This document shows positions 17,231-25,657 of a DNA stretch of 64,000 bases, piece by piece (positions within the stretch are counted from its first letter, which is position 1; each line of letters starts with the position of its first letter). The stretch lies in contig NZ_JAAOCA010000001.1 in assembly GCF_014694385.1 (NCBI RefSeq), positions 62,001-126,000 of the forward strand, read 5' to 3'. This DNA comes from Pseudomonas typographi. Its GTDB lineage: Bacteria; Pseudomonadota; Gammaproteobacteria; Pseudomonadales; Pseudomonadaceae. The position numbers and the translations under genes were made by a program. The notes below the pieces were generated by a model, which saw nothing but the letters and a program-made list of their open reading frames with translations, had not been told where the DNA came from and did not search any database.

Positions 17231-18232
17231 ATGAACGCCACCACGACCTTGGTCACACTGACCTACGGTGACCGCATCGACTACCTCAAGGCCTTGATCA
17301 GCCGCTCACTGGGCAGCCCGCACATTGCCCGGGTCATCGTGGTCAGCAATGCCTCGCGCTCGAACTTGCACAGCCTGCACTCGCAATGGCCAGGCCAGGT
17401 AGAGCTGGTGGAGCTGCCCGCCAATACCGGCTCGGCCCATGGTTACAAAGTGGGCATCCAGGCCGCCCTGGATCGCGGCGCCGAGCACATCTGGCTGATG
17501 GACGATGACAACGCGCCCACCCTGGGCGCCATTGAAGCCCTGCACCAGCGCCTGGCCGAAAGCCAAGCCGAGGTCGGCCAGGAAAACGCCGCGGTCATCG
17601 GCTTTCGCCCCACCCACCAGGCCGACATTGCCGCCGGCGTGCCACGCGCCTTCGCCGTGCAGTGGCGCTCCAGTTGCTTTGGTTTTCACATTGCCCAGTT
17701 GCCGTACAAGGTATGGCGCCGGCTGCCCTTTGGCCGCCCGCGGCCCAAGGCGCACCCAGTGCCGCTGGTGAAGTTGCCCTTCACCACCTATGGCGGCCTG
17801 CTCGCCCACGCCAGCCTCTTCCGCAAGATCGGCCTGCCGTTGTCGGCGTTGGTGCTGTATGCCGACGACACCGAGTACACCCGGCGCATTACCGCCAAGG
17901 GGGGCTGTATCACGCTGGTGACCGGGGCGCTGCTGGATGACCTGGAAGCCTCATGGAACATCAAGGCGCGCAGCAACAACATTTACGAAGCCTTCCTGCT
18001 CGGCAACTCCGACCTGCGCGCCTACTACACCGCGCGCAACCAGGCGTGGTTCGACAAGTACGTATGGGCAGGCCCGGCCTGGCTGTATCGGCTTAACCGC
18101 GCGCTGTTTTTATTCCTGCTGCGCCAGGTGGCACGGCGCAAGGGCACCGGGCACCGCTTAGCCCTGATCGAACAAGCCATCCGCGACGGCGAAGCCGGCC
18201 GCCTGGGCATGCATGAGGCCTTTCCTTTATGA
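17231..18232 (+). CDS. Glycosyltransferase family 2
   Basis: A 333-residue GT-A enzyme. The donor-site region holds VSNASRSNL and PANTGSAHGYKVGIQ, and the metal-binding motif is MDDDNAPT near residue 95. The C-terminal third carries YADDTEYTRRI, as in rhamnosyl- or galactofuranosyl-type GT2 enzymes, but the sugar cannot be assigned. I take the ATG at 17231, which has GGAG 7 bp upstream, instead of 17192, which lies inside the preceding gene. It overlaps the next gene as ATGA. Confidence 0.9.
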   Translation: MNATTTLVTLTYGDRIDYLKALISRSLGSPHIARVIVVSNASRSNLHSLHSQWPGQVELVELPANTGSAHGYKVGIQAALDRGAEHIWLMDDDNAPTLGAIEALHQRLAESQAEVGQENAAVIGFRPTHQADIAAGVPRAFAVQWRSSCFGFHIAQLPYKVWRRLPFGRPRPKAHPVPLVKLPFTTYGGLLAHASLFRKIGLPLSALVLYADDTEYTRRITAKGGCITLVTGALLDDLEASWNIKARSNNIYEAFLLGNSDLRAYYTARNQAWFDKYVWAGPAWLYRLNRALFLFLLRQVARRKGTGHRLALIEQAIRDGEAGRLGMHEAFPL

Positions 18233-19473
18233 AAATCCTGTTTCTCAGCAGCTTGTATTCGCCCCATGTCGGCGGCGGTGCCGAAATCGTGCTGCAACGC
18301 ACTGTGGAAGGCCTCAAGGCGCGGGGCGCTGACGTAGTGGTGTTGGCCACCGGCCCGCAACCGGGGCTGCACGTGACCGAGGTACGCGGCGTGAAGGTGT
18401 ACCGTGCCGGGCTGCTCAATACTTACTGGCACTTCAGCGAACAGCGCCCCAACGCCCTCGCGCGCCTGGGCTGGCACCTGCGTGACCGCTACAACAGCGG
18501 CATGCGCCGCTTCATCGCCGAGGTGCTCAGCCGCGAAGCGGTGGAACTGGTGGTGTGCCACAACCTGGCCGGTTGGTCGGTCGCGGCCTGGGATGAAATC
18601 GCCCAGGCCCGGTTGCCCAGCGTGCAGGTGCTGCACGACATGTACCTGTCATGCCCTGGCAGCAACATGTTCCGCAAGGGCAGCGCCTGCGCCAGCCCTT
18701 GCACCTTATGCCGCAGCTTTCGCCAAGGCCACGCCGAGCGCTCCGCGCAGGTGGATGCAGTGGTCGGCGTCAGCCGCTTCCTGCTCGATCGCTTGCGCAG
18801 CCAGCAGTTCTTCCGTGGGGCCCATGCACAAGTGATCTACAGCGCCAGCGCCCCGCCCGATGCGCTGGTGAGTGCGCGTTTCAACGAGCCGCGCCGTACC
18901 GACCGGCCGCTGCGTTTCGGCTACATGGGCACGCTCTCCGAGCAAAAGGGGCTGCGCTGGCTGATCGAGCAGTTTCGCACCTTGGCCTTTCCAGCCACCC
19001 TGAGCATCGCCGGGCGCGGCCAGGCAGATTACGAACAGACCCTCAAGGCCCTGGCCGGTACACCAAACATCACGTTCATCGGCTACCAGTCGCCAGAAAG
19101 CTTCTACCGCCAGGTTGACGTCGCGGTGGTGCCGTCGATCTGGAACGAGCCCTTCGGCCTGGTGGCGGTAGAAGCGTGCGCCCACTCAGTGCCGGTGATC
19201 GCCAGCAACCGCGGTGGCCTGCCGGAAATCATCCGCGATGGGACCAATGGCCTGCTTTGCGACCCCGCCCAGCCACGCTCGCTCGGCCAGGCCATGGCGC
19301 GCATGAATCGCGACCCGGTGCTGCGCGACCGGCTGGCCAGCCAGGCCCGCGCCAGCGTCGAACACTTCCTGGACACCGAGCAGATGCTCGACCGCTACCA
19401 GGCGCTCTTCCGCCAAGTTGTGCAAAACAGAAGCCCTCGCCATGATAACGACGTTGCCCTTTATAGCCTCTGA
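18229..19473 (+). CDS. Glycosyltransferase family 4 (GT-B)
   Basis: A 414-residue GT-B enzyme. Its N-terminal acceptor domain opens with KILFLSSLYSPHVGGGAEIV. The C-terminal donor domain starts near residue 225 with RFGYMGTLSEQKGLRWLIE, and the E-x7-E donor motif lies in EPFGLVAVEACAHSVPVIAS near 305-325. It contains five cysteines in a short stretch, SCPGSN...CASPCTLC at about 141-166; this insert is found in some GT4 members and may be structural. It is coupled to the previous gene by ATGA and overlaps the next by 32 bp. Confidence 0.93.
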   Translation: MKILFLSSLYSPHVGGGAEIVLQRTVEGLKARGADVVVLATGPQPGLHVTEVRGVKVYRAGLLNTYWHFSEQRPNALARLGWHLRDRYNSGMRRFIAEVLSREAVELVVCHNLAGWSVAAWDEIAQARLPSVQVLHDMYLSCPGSNMFRKGSACASPCTLCRSFRQGHAERSAQVDAVVGVSRFLLDRLRSQQFFRGAHAQVIYSASAPPDALVSARFNEPRRTDRPLRFGYMGTLSEQKGLRWLIEQFRTLAFPATLSIAGRGQADYEQTLKALAGTPNITFIGYQSPESFYRQVDVAVVPSIWNEPFGLVAVEACAHSVPVIASNRGGLPEIIRDGTNGLLCDPAQPRSLGQAMARMNRDPVLRDRLASQARASVEHFLDTEQMLDRYQALFRQVVQNRSPRHDNDVALYSL

Positions 19474-20776
19474 AACGTCAGCCCGGCGCCAGTGGCTGGC
19501 CTTTCACGTCTCCACCTTGATGGTGTGGTCCGCGATCAGCCTGATCGTGATCGAGACGTTCTCGGGGGCCTTGCGCTATTACCTGGACCTCGCCCACCTG
19601 GCGCCGTTGATGTATGTGCCCAAGGTGCTGTGCGCGGTGATGTTCACCTACGAACTGATGCGGGTGAAAGTCAGCCGCACCTTCTGGATGTGCATGCTGG
19701 CGCTGGTGGCGTCCAGCGTGTTGGCGATGCTGCACGGTGCCGCACTGAACAACGTGGGGTTCAGCCTGTTCATGTACAGCCCGCTGCTGTTCGGCATGGC
19801 CTGTGGCGTGCACCTGGAACACCGCAAGCGCTTGCTGGCGTGGGTCATCGGCCTGTGCCTGCTGGCGTCGATCCTGGGCGTGCTGCTCGACCGCTATTCG
19901 GTGGTGCCGTGGAAGGGCTACAGCTACACCCTCGGCGACACCGAACTGAGCGGCAACACCGCCTGGACCTCTGGCGACACCGACCGCTTGGCCGGTTTCG
20001 CCCGGCAATCGACCATGGCAGCCATGCTGATGGCGACCCTGGCGCTGTACCTGAGCGCTTACACCCGCTCCTGGTTCAAGCTGGCCGTGCTGTTCGCCGC
20101 CACCTTGGCGGCCATCTACATGACTACCAACAAGTCCACCGCTGCCGCGCTGTTCTTCACCCTGTTGCTGTTGCCGATACTGCGCATGCCTTGGGTGTGC
20201 CGGGCGATGTTCATCCTGGTGGTCGGCATCGGCCTGGCGCTGCCGCTGGTCAGCCTGGGGGTGGATTTCGACCCGCACAAAACCACCGGTGCGTCCGTGC
20301 TGGCCTCGTTCTACGACCGGTTGGTGAACACCTGGCCCTCTACGGTCAGCATGCTCACCGAGCAAGGCCTGGACTGGACACTGTTCGGCGCCGGCTTTGG
20401 CATGGTCGGCAGCAGCGTGGCGTTGTTTCCGGTGCTTGGCGCGCCGCTGCCCTCGGTGTGCGACAACACGGCCGTGTACCTGTGGGCGGCCTTCGGCCTG
20501 GCGGGCATCGTGCTGTACCTGGCGGTGCTGCCGCTGGCGGCTGGCCTGCTTGCCAAACGCGCCTCGCCCACCGCCGTGGCCTATCTGACCATCACCTTCT
20601 GCACCGTGCTGGTGAGCTGGACCACCGATGTGCTGGAGCTGTCGGTCTGCAATTTGTTCCTGGGGCTGGCCGTTTCCCACGTACTGCTGCGCAAAGCGAT
20701 GCCCACGCACCCTTCATTGGCCGACCAGAGAGCAGTCGATCGTGACCACTACCGTGAACCGTTCAAAGCGCTTTAA
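19442..20776 (+). CDS. Wzy-type polysaccharide polymerase / O-antigen ligase family
   Basis: A 444-residue integral membrane protein with about 11 predicted helices. A large hydrophilic loop lies between late helices (about residues 275-325, DFDPHKTTGASVLASFYDRL), the layout of Wzy and WaaL proteins. TTNKSTAAALFF near 225 matches a segment typical of O-antigen ligase-like proteins. It is the only polymerase candidate in the locus, so it is probably Wzy. I start at the ATG at 19442, inside the end of the previous gene, rather than 19418, because MITTLPF begins the natural N-terminus. Sequence conservation in this family is low. Confidence 0.8.
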   Translation: MITTLPFIASETSARRQWLAFHVSTLMVWSAISLIVIETFSGALRYYLDLAHLAPLMYVPKVLCAVMFTYELMRVKVSRTFWMCMLALVASSVLAMLHGAALNNVGFSLFMYSPLLFGMACGVHLEHRKRLLAWVIGLCLLASILGVLLDRYSVVPWKGYSYTLGDTELSGNTAWTSGDTDRLAGFARQSTMAAMLMATLALYLSAYTRSWFKLAVLFAATLAAIYMTTNKSTAAALFFTLLLLPILRMPWVCRAMFILVVGIGLALPLVSLGVDFDPHKTTGASVLASFYDRLVNTWPSTVSMLTEQGLDWTLFGAGFGMVGSSVALFPVLGAPLPSVCDNTAVYLWAAFGLAGIVLYLAVLPLAAGLLAKRASPTAVAYLTITFCTVLVSWTTDVLELSVCNLFLGLAVSHVLLRKAMPTHPSLADQRAVDRDHYREPFKAL

Positions 20777-22082
20777 CCCCAGCGGCATGCTCTGCGGCCT
20801 GCTGCTGGGGCTCGCGGCCAGCGCACAGGGCGGTGAATTCATCGTCGGCGCCGGCACCCACTTGCTCAACCGTACCGGTGATGTGGCACCGGCCATGGCC
20901 ATGGCCCAGCAGGCCGGCATCGCTTCGCTGCGCGACGACGCCTGGTGGAGCAGCATGGAGCTGCAACCCGGTGTGCTGCACACCCCTGCCGAATGGCGCA
21001 AATACCTGGCCGAACAACAACGGTTGGGGCTGGGCAACGTGCTGATCCTCGGCTACGGCAACCAGTTCTACAACCGCGATGCCAAGCCGATTGCGCAAAC
21101 CGTGCGCAACGGCTTTGCGCGTTATGTCGATGAGGTGACCCAACGCCTCAAAGGCCAGGTGGATTACTGGGAAATCTACAACGAATGGGACATCGCCAAG
21201 CCGCGCTTGGCCGGCGATGCCGACAGCAGGGCCTACCTGAAGCTGGTCCACGACACCGCCCCACAGGTGCGCAAAAACGACCCCAAGGCGCTGCTGCTAG
21301 CCGGCGCCGTCACCACCGATGGCATCGAAAAAGGCTTCGCCGAGCGGTTGGTGCAGGGTGGGGTCATGAATATGGTCGATGGGCTGTCGCTGCACCCCTA
21401 TGTGCACTGCGCCAAGGCCGGCGGCGGTAATACGCCCGAGCACTGGGCCGGCTGGCTGCGCGACCTCTCGCAACAGTTCGATCGGCTGGCCGGGCGGGAG
21501 GTGCCGCTTTACCTCACGGAAATGGGCTGGCACAGCACGGGCGACCGCCACCCCTGCGGCATTGCCAGCAACACCCAGGCGGCGTTCCTGGCGCGTAGTT
21601 TTCTGCTCGCCAAAACTGTCCCGGCCATCAAGGGCATGTGGTGGTACGACCTGGTTAACGATGGCGACGACCCGGCCGACCCGGAACACAACTTCGGCCT
21701 GGTGCGCCAGAACTTGTCACCCAAGCCGGCCTATGCCGTGCTCAAGGCGCTCAGCCCGCTGCTGCGCCAGGGCGTATTCGAAAGCCAGGCCACTGGCGCC
21801 GACAACAGTTACCAACTGCTGTTCAGCCTGGGCGGCGAGCAACAACTGGCAGCGTGGGCGCCGGGGCGCACCCGTGCGGTGACGATCCACGCCGGTGGCC
21901 CGCTCGATGGCCCGGTGCGGCTGCTCGATACCCGCCACCCCGAAGCCGGCAGCGTCGACAGCGACAGCCATTGGCAGTGCCAGGGTGAGCAGTGCAGCGC
22001 TCAGCTCGCCCTGGGCGAATTCCCACTGCTCATCAACCTCGGCAAAGCCCGCTGGCTGCCCCCCACCGCTGCGCAGGAATGA
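20742..22082 (+). CDS. Secreted clan GH-A glycoside hydrolase (GH39/GH5-like)
   Basis: A protein of about 446 residues with an N-terminal signal segment (GMLCGLLLGLAASAQG), so it acts in the periplasm or outside. Two glutamates fit the clan GH-A retaining pair: the acid/base in YWEIYNEWDIAKP and the nucleophile in LYLTEMGWHSTGD. The start is uncertain: GTG at 20742 gives a normal basic N-region and overlaps the polymerase gene by 35 bp, while ATG at 20787 would remove it. A glycosidase inside an export locus usually trims or releases polymer, or clears it from the periplasm. The final 110 residues form a separate beta-rich domain. Confidence 0.85.
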   Translation: MTTTVNRSKRFNPSGMLCGLLLGLAASAQGGEFIVGAGTHLLNRTGDVAPAMAMAQQAGIASLRDDAWWSSMELQPGVLHTPAEWRKYLAEQQRLGLGNVLILGYGNQFYNRDAKPIAQTVRNGFARYVDEVTQRLKGQVDYWEIYNEWDIAKPRLAGDADSRAYLKLVHDTAPQVRKNDPKALLLAGAVTTDGIEKGFAERLVQGGVMNMVDGLSLHPYVHCAKAGGGNTPEHWAGWLRDLSQQFDRLAGREVPLYLTEMGWHSTGDRHPCGIASNTQAAFLARSFLLAKTVPAIKGMWWYDLVNDGDDPADPEHNFGLVRQNLSPKPAYAVLKALSPLLRQGVFESQATGADNSYQLLFSLGGEQQLAAWAPGRTRAVTIHAGGPLDGPVRLLDTRHPEAGSVDSDSHWQCQGEQCSAQLALGEFPLLINLGKARWLPPTAAQE

Positions 22083-22086
22083 AGCC

Positions 22087-23199
22087 ATGATAGTAATCAA
22101 TGCGCGTTTTTTAACCCAAGAATTACGGGGTGTGCAGCGTTTTGCCGAGCAAGTGTGCCTGGCCCTGCGCGAGTTGCGCGACGACCTGGTATTCGTCTGC
22201 CCACCAGGCATCCGCATGCAAGCCACGGCCCAGGCACTGGGCGCCCACGTGATCGGCCGCCACGGTGGCCACCTGTGGGAGCAATGGGACCTGCCACGTT
22301 ACCTGGCCCGCCAGGGTCACCCGCTGTTGCTCTCACTGTGCGCCACTGCGCCGTTGTTCTATCGCAATCAACTGGCCACCCACCACGACATTACCTACGT
22401 GCGCCACCCCGAGAGTTACAGCCGCGCGTTCCGCACCAGCTACCGGTTGATGACGCCCCTGCTGCTGCGTGCGGCGCATGGGCTGATCACCGTAAGCCAG
22501 TTTTCACGGCGCGAAATCAGCGAGCACTACCGCTACCCCAGCGAGCGCATCCTGGTGGTGGCCAACGCGGTCAGTGGCGCGTTCCAACCGGGCGAGCCGC
22601 TGCAGGCCGAGCCGAGTTACCTGCTGGCGGTCTCCTCGCCCAGCGCGCACAAGAACTTCGCGCGGATGATCAGCGCGTTTCTGGCCTTGGAGAACATGGA
22701 CCACGTGGAGCTGCGTATCGTCGGCGCCGCCAATGGCATTTTCGCCGACCCCAGCCTGCAGCAGCAGGCGGCCGGCGATGGGCGCATTCGCTTTCTCGGC
22801 CGCCTGAGCGACGAGGAGCTGATTGCCCAGTACCAAGGTGCGACCGCGTTCGTGTTCCCCTCGCTGTACGAGGGCTTCGGTATTCCGCCGCTGGAAGCAC
22901 AAGCCTGTGGTTGCCCGGTGCTGGCGGCCAACGCCGCGTCGATCCCCGAGGTGCTGCAGTCCAGCGCCTTGTATTTCGACCCACTGGACACCGAGCACAT
23001 GGCCCGGGCGATGTCGCTGGTGCTGAGCAACCTCACCCTGCGGCAACACCTGCGCACGCTGGGGCTGCAAAACGTGGCGCGGTTCAGTTGGGAAGCGTCG
23101 GCGCGGCGAATCAGCGAGCGCATCGACAGCCTGCTGCAAAACCCGCAAGGCCAGCACCCTACACACAACGAAGAAAAACCACACCTACAAAGGCGCTGA
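22087..23199 (+). CDS. Glycosyltransferase family 4 (GT-B)
   Basis: A 370-residue GT-B enzyme starting MIVINARFLTQELRGVQRFA. The start matches the WbaZ/RfaB-like branch that reads through an N-terminal RG-x-R/Q loop. The donor domain has YLLAVSSPSAHKNFARMISA near 180 and the EGFGIPPLEAQACGCPVLA motif near 260. The ATG at 22087 follows the GH stop by 4 bp. The open frame upstream of it is a shadow of the hydrolase. Cytoplasmic, no membrane segment. Confidence 0.92.
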   Translation: MIVINARFLTQELRGVQRFAEQVCLALRELRDDLVFVCPPGIRMQATAQALGAHVIGRHGGHLWEQWDLPRYLARQGHPLLLSLCATAPLFYRNQLATHHDITYVRHPESYSRAFRTSYRLMTPLLLRAAHGLITVSQFSRREISEHYRYPSERILVVANAVSGAFQPGEPLQAEPSYLLAVSSPSAHKNFARMISAFLALENMDHVELRIVGAANGIFADPSLQQQAAGDGRIRFLGRLSDEELIAQYQGATAFVFPSLYEGFGIPPLEAQACGCPVLAANAASIPEVLQSSALYFDPLDTEHMARAMSLVLSNLTLRQHLRTLGLQNVARFSWEASARRISERIDSLLQNPQGQHPTHNEEKPHLQRR

Positions 23200-23217
23200 C
23201 CGCGCCAAGGAGCCTCC

Positions 23218-24414
23218 ATGAAAATCGCCATCGTCCATGATTGGCTGGTGACCTTCGCCGGGGCCGAACGGGTCTTGGCCTCGATGCTGAAGCTGTGGCC
23301 GCAAGCCGACCTGTTCGCAGTCATCGATTTCCTCAGCGATGAAGACCGCGCCCGCCTGGGTGGTAAACGCGCCAAGACCACGTTCATTCAGCGCCTGCCC
23401 AAAGCGCGCAGCGCCTACCAACGTTACCTGCCGCTGATGCCCCTGGCCATCGAGCAATTGGACCTCTCTGGCTACGACCTGATCTTGTCGAGCAGCCACG
23501 CGGTGGCCAAAGGCGTGCTCAGCGGGCCGAACCAGCTGCACATCAGCTACGTGCATTCGCCAATCCGCTACGCCTGGGACCTGCAACACCAGTACCTGAA
23601 CGAAAGCGGCATGGCCAGCGGCTTCAAGGGCAGCGTGGCGCGAATGGCCTTGCACTACATGCGCCTGTGGGACCAACGCACCGCCCACGGTGTGGATACC
23701 TTCGTGGCCAATTCAGCCTTCATCGGCCGGCGAATCGAAAAGGCCTACCGGCGCGAGTCCACGGTGATCTACCCGCCCGTCGATACCCGAGGGTTCAACC
23801 TGCAGGTAGAGAAACACGACTACTACGTCACTGCCTCGCGGATGGTGCCGTACAAGAAGGTTCCGATGATCGTCGAAGCCTTCAAGGCCATGCCTGACAA
23901 GCGCCTGGTGGTGATCGGCGATGGCCCGGAAATGGCCAAGGCCCGCCAGGTAGGTGCCAGCAACGTTACCTTGCTGGGCCAGCAGAGCTTCGAGGTGCTG
24001 CGCAGCCATTTGCAAAACGCCAAGGGCTTCGTGTTCGCCGCCGAAGAAGACTTTGGCATCAGCCCGGTGGAAGCCCAGGCGTGTGGCACGCCGGTGATCG
24101 CCTTTGGCCGCGGCGGCGTGCTGGAAACCGTGCGCGGCCTGGGCAGCGACGCGCCGACCGGCGTGTTCTACGACCAGCAAACACCTGAAGCGCTGATCAA
24201 CGCCATCACCCAATTCGAAAGCCAGGCGCAGCGCTTTAGCGCGCAGGCATGCCGCGACAATGCCGAGCGTTTCTCGGAGCACCACTTCGAGCGGCAATTG
24301 CGCCAATTGGTAGAACAGCAACTGGCCAGTACCGGCCTCGGCGAACCTATCGCCCCGCGCTTGGCCCTGGCCGCCACCCACCCATTAGTGCCAGCCGCGG
24401 CCACCTCGGCCTGA
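23218..24414 (+). CDS. Glycosyltransferase family 4 (GT-B)
   Basis: A 398-residue GT-B enzyme. It begins KIAIVHDWLVTFAGAERVLA, carries SYVHSPIRYAWDL near 112-125, and the donor-domain signature is EEDFGISPVEAQACGTPVIA near 278-298. This combination resembles mannosyltransferases of the WbaZ type. It is preceded by AAGGAGCC. It is the fifth sugar transferase of the locus (two GT2, three GT4), implying a repeat unit of at least five to six sugars if a priming enzyme is added from elsewhere. Confidence 0.93.
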   Translation: MKIAIVHDWLVTFAGAERVLASMLKLWPQADLFAVIDFLSDEDRARLGGKRAKTTFIQRLPKARSAYQRYLPLMPLAIEQLDLSGYDLILSSSHAVAKGVLSGPNQLHISYVHSPIRYAWDLQHQYLNESGMASGFKGSVARMALHYMRLWDQRTAHGVDTFVANSAFIGRRIEKAYRRESTVIYPPVDTRGFNLQVEKHDYYVTASRMVPYKKVPMIVEAFKAMPDKRLVVIGDGPEMAKARQVGASNVTLLGQQSFEVLRSHLQNAKGFVFAAEEDFGISPVEAQACGTPVIAFGRGGVLETVRGLGSDAPTGVFYDQQTPEALINAITQFESQAQRFSAQACRDNAERFSEHHFERQLRQLVEQQLASTGLGEPIAPRLALAATHPLVPAAATSA

Positions 24415-24461
24415 GCCGCATTCAACCGCACGAGACGTTTGACTCTCCAAGGACGATCACC

Positions 24462-25541
24462 ATGAAATGCAAAGTTTTGGTTGCTCTGATGTGCAGTGCA
24501 ATTCTGCAAGGGTGTGCTTTCGCCCCCGGCCAACACATGACGCCGGGCGACGTAAAGGACGACGCCATCACCGACCCGGTGAACGTGGTGCAAATCACCA
24601 GCGCCACCGCCCACCAGCAACAGGTTATCTACTCGGCGCCGCCGGTGGCGCCGGAGCTGCTGGCTTACCGCCCCAGCGACTACCGCATCGGCCCGGGCGA
24701 TGGTCTGATCGTCACCGTATGGGAACATCAAGAGCTCAATTCTCCCGCCGGCCAGGAACAGGGCAACTCCAGTTCGCGCATCGTGCGCAACGACGGCACC
24801 CTCTACTACCCCTACATCGAATCGATCAAGGCCGGCGGCAAAACGGTCGAGCAATTTCGCGATGACCTGCAGGCGGCGTTGTCCAAATACCTCACGGTGG
24901 CCAAGGTAGACGTGAACGTCGAAGGCTATAACAGCCAGCGGGTGATTCTGTCCGGCGCATTCCGCACCCCTGGCCCACAACCGTTGACCAACCTGCCGCT
25001 GTCGCTGGTCAATGCGGTGAGCCGCGCCGGTGGCGAGGCCGACAACGCCAACCTGGCCGGCCTGATTTTGCGGCGCGATGGCCACGAGTACGTGCTGGAT
25101 GTGGACACCCTGAACCGGCCTGACTCGCAATTGGGTGGGATCTACCTGAAGGACGGTGACCAATTGCATTTGGGCAACAACCGCGCCAATACCATCTATG
25201 TGCTGGGCGAAGTGCATAGCCCACAGGCAATGACTTACGGCACCAGCACCTTCAACCTGATGCAGGCACTGGGCAACGCCGGTGGCATTGCCCAGGAAAC
25301 CGCGGCCGCCGAGGCGATCTATGTGATCCGCAGCGCCCAGACAGGGGCCAACCAGCCAGCGACCGTGTTCTGTTTGAATGCGAAAAAACCCACGGCCTTT
25401 TTGCTGGCGCGCCAGTTCGACCTGCAGCCTTATGATGTGGTGTTCGTGGGCCCGGCCAACATCACCCGCTGGAACCGCTTCATCAGCCAATTGTTGCCAT
25501 CAGCCACCGTGGTGGGCACCACCGCAGCGTTCAGAAACTGA
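24462..25541 (+). CDS. wza: Outer-membrane polysaccharide export lipoprotein (Wza-like)
   Basis: A 359-residue lipoprotein with a type II signal peptide; the lipobox LQGC puts the lipidated cysteine near residue 18. The N-terminal export domain (DYRIGPGDGLIVTVWEH near 75) is followed by two SLBB domains (FRTPGPQPLTNLPLSLVNAV and VLGEVHSPQAM). Octamers of this family form the outer-membrane exit channel docked on Wzc. The ATG at 24462 has an AAGGA site. It is the last gene of the locus; a weak GC stem follows. The unusual distal position of wza still fits a single transcript. Confidence 0.94.
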   Translation: MKCKVLVALMCSAILQGCAFAPGQHMTPGDVKDDAITDPVNVVQITSATAHQQQVIYSAPPVAPELLAYRPSDYRIGPGDGLIVTVWEHQELNSPAGQEQGNSSSRIVRNDGTLYYPYIESIKAGGKTVEQFRDDLQAALSKYLTVAKVDVNVEGYNSQRVILSGAFRTPGPQPLTNLPLSLVNAVSRAGGEADNANLAGLILRRDGHEYVLDVDTLNRPDSQLGGIYLKDGDQLHLGNNRANTIYVLGEVHSPQAMTYGTSTFNLMQALGNAGGIAQETAAAEAIYVIRSAQTGANQPATVFCLNAKKPTAFLLARQFDLQPYDVVFVGPANITRWNRFISQLLPSATVVGTTAAFRN

Positions 25542-25547
25542 CCCGCG

Positions 25548-25571
25548 CCCCCGCAGCCCAGGCGGCGGGGG
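25548..25571 (+). terminator. Weak GC-rich hairpin after wza
   Basis: CCCCCGC (25548-25554) pairs with GCGGGGG (25565-25571) around a 10-base loop, seven base pairs in all. A TTTT run appears only about 15 bases later, so it is an imperfect intrinsic terminator. It is the only candidate between the exopolysaccharide locus and pqqF. Confidence 0.3.
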
Positions 25572-25657
25572 GTGCAACCCGTCTGGTTTTACCTGTTGTT
25601 ACACCCTGCTTATCCGCTAGGATTGGTCCCTCTTGCCCACGGATCGGATCCTTGCCC

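Noticed and set aside
19478..20710. Minus-strand open frame of 410 codons opposite the Wzy-like gene
   Set aside because: Composition is dominated by Gln, His, Arg and Gly, as expected for the complement of a hydrophobic protein; the plus-strand membrane protein explains the DNA.
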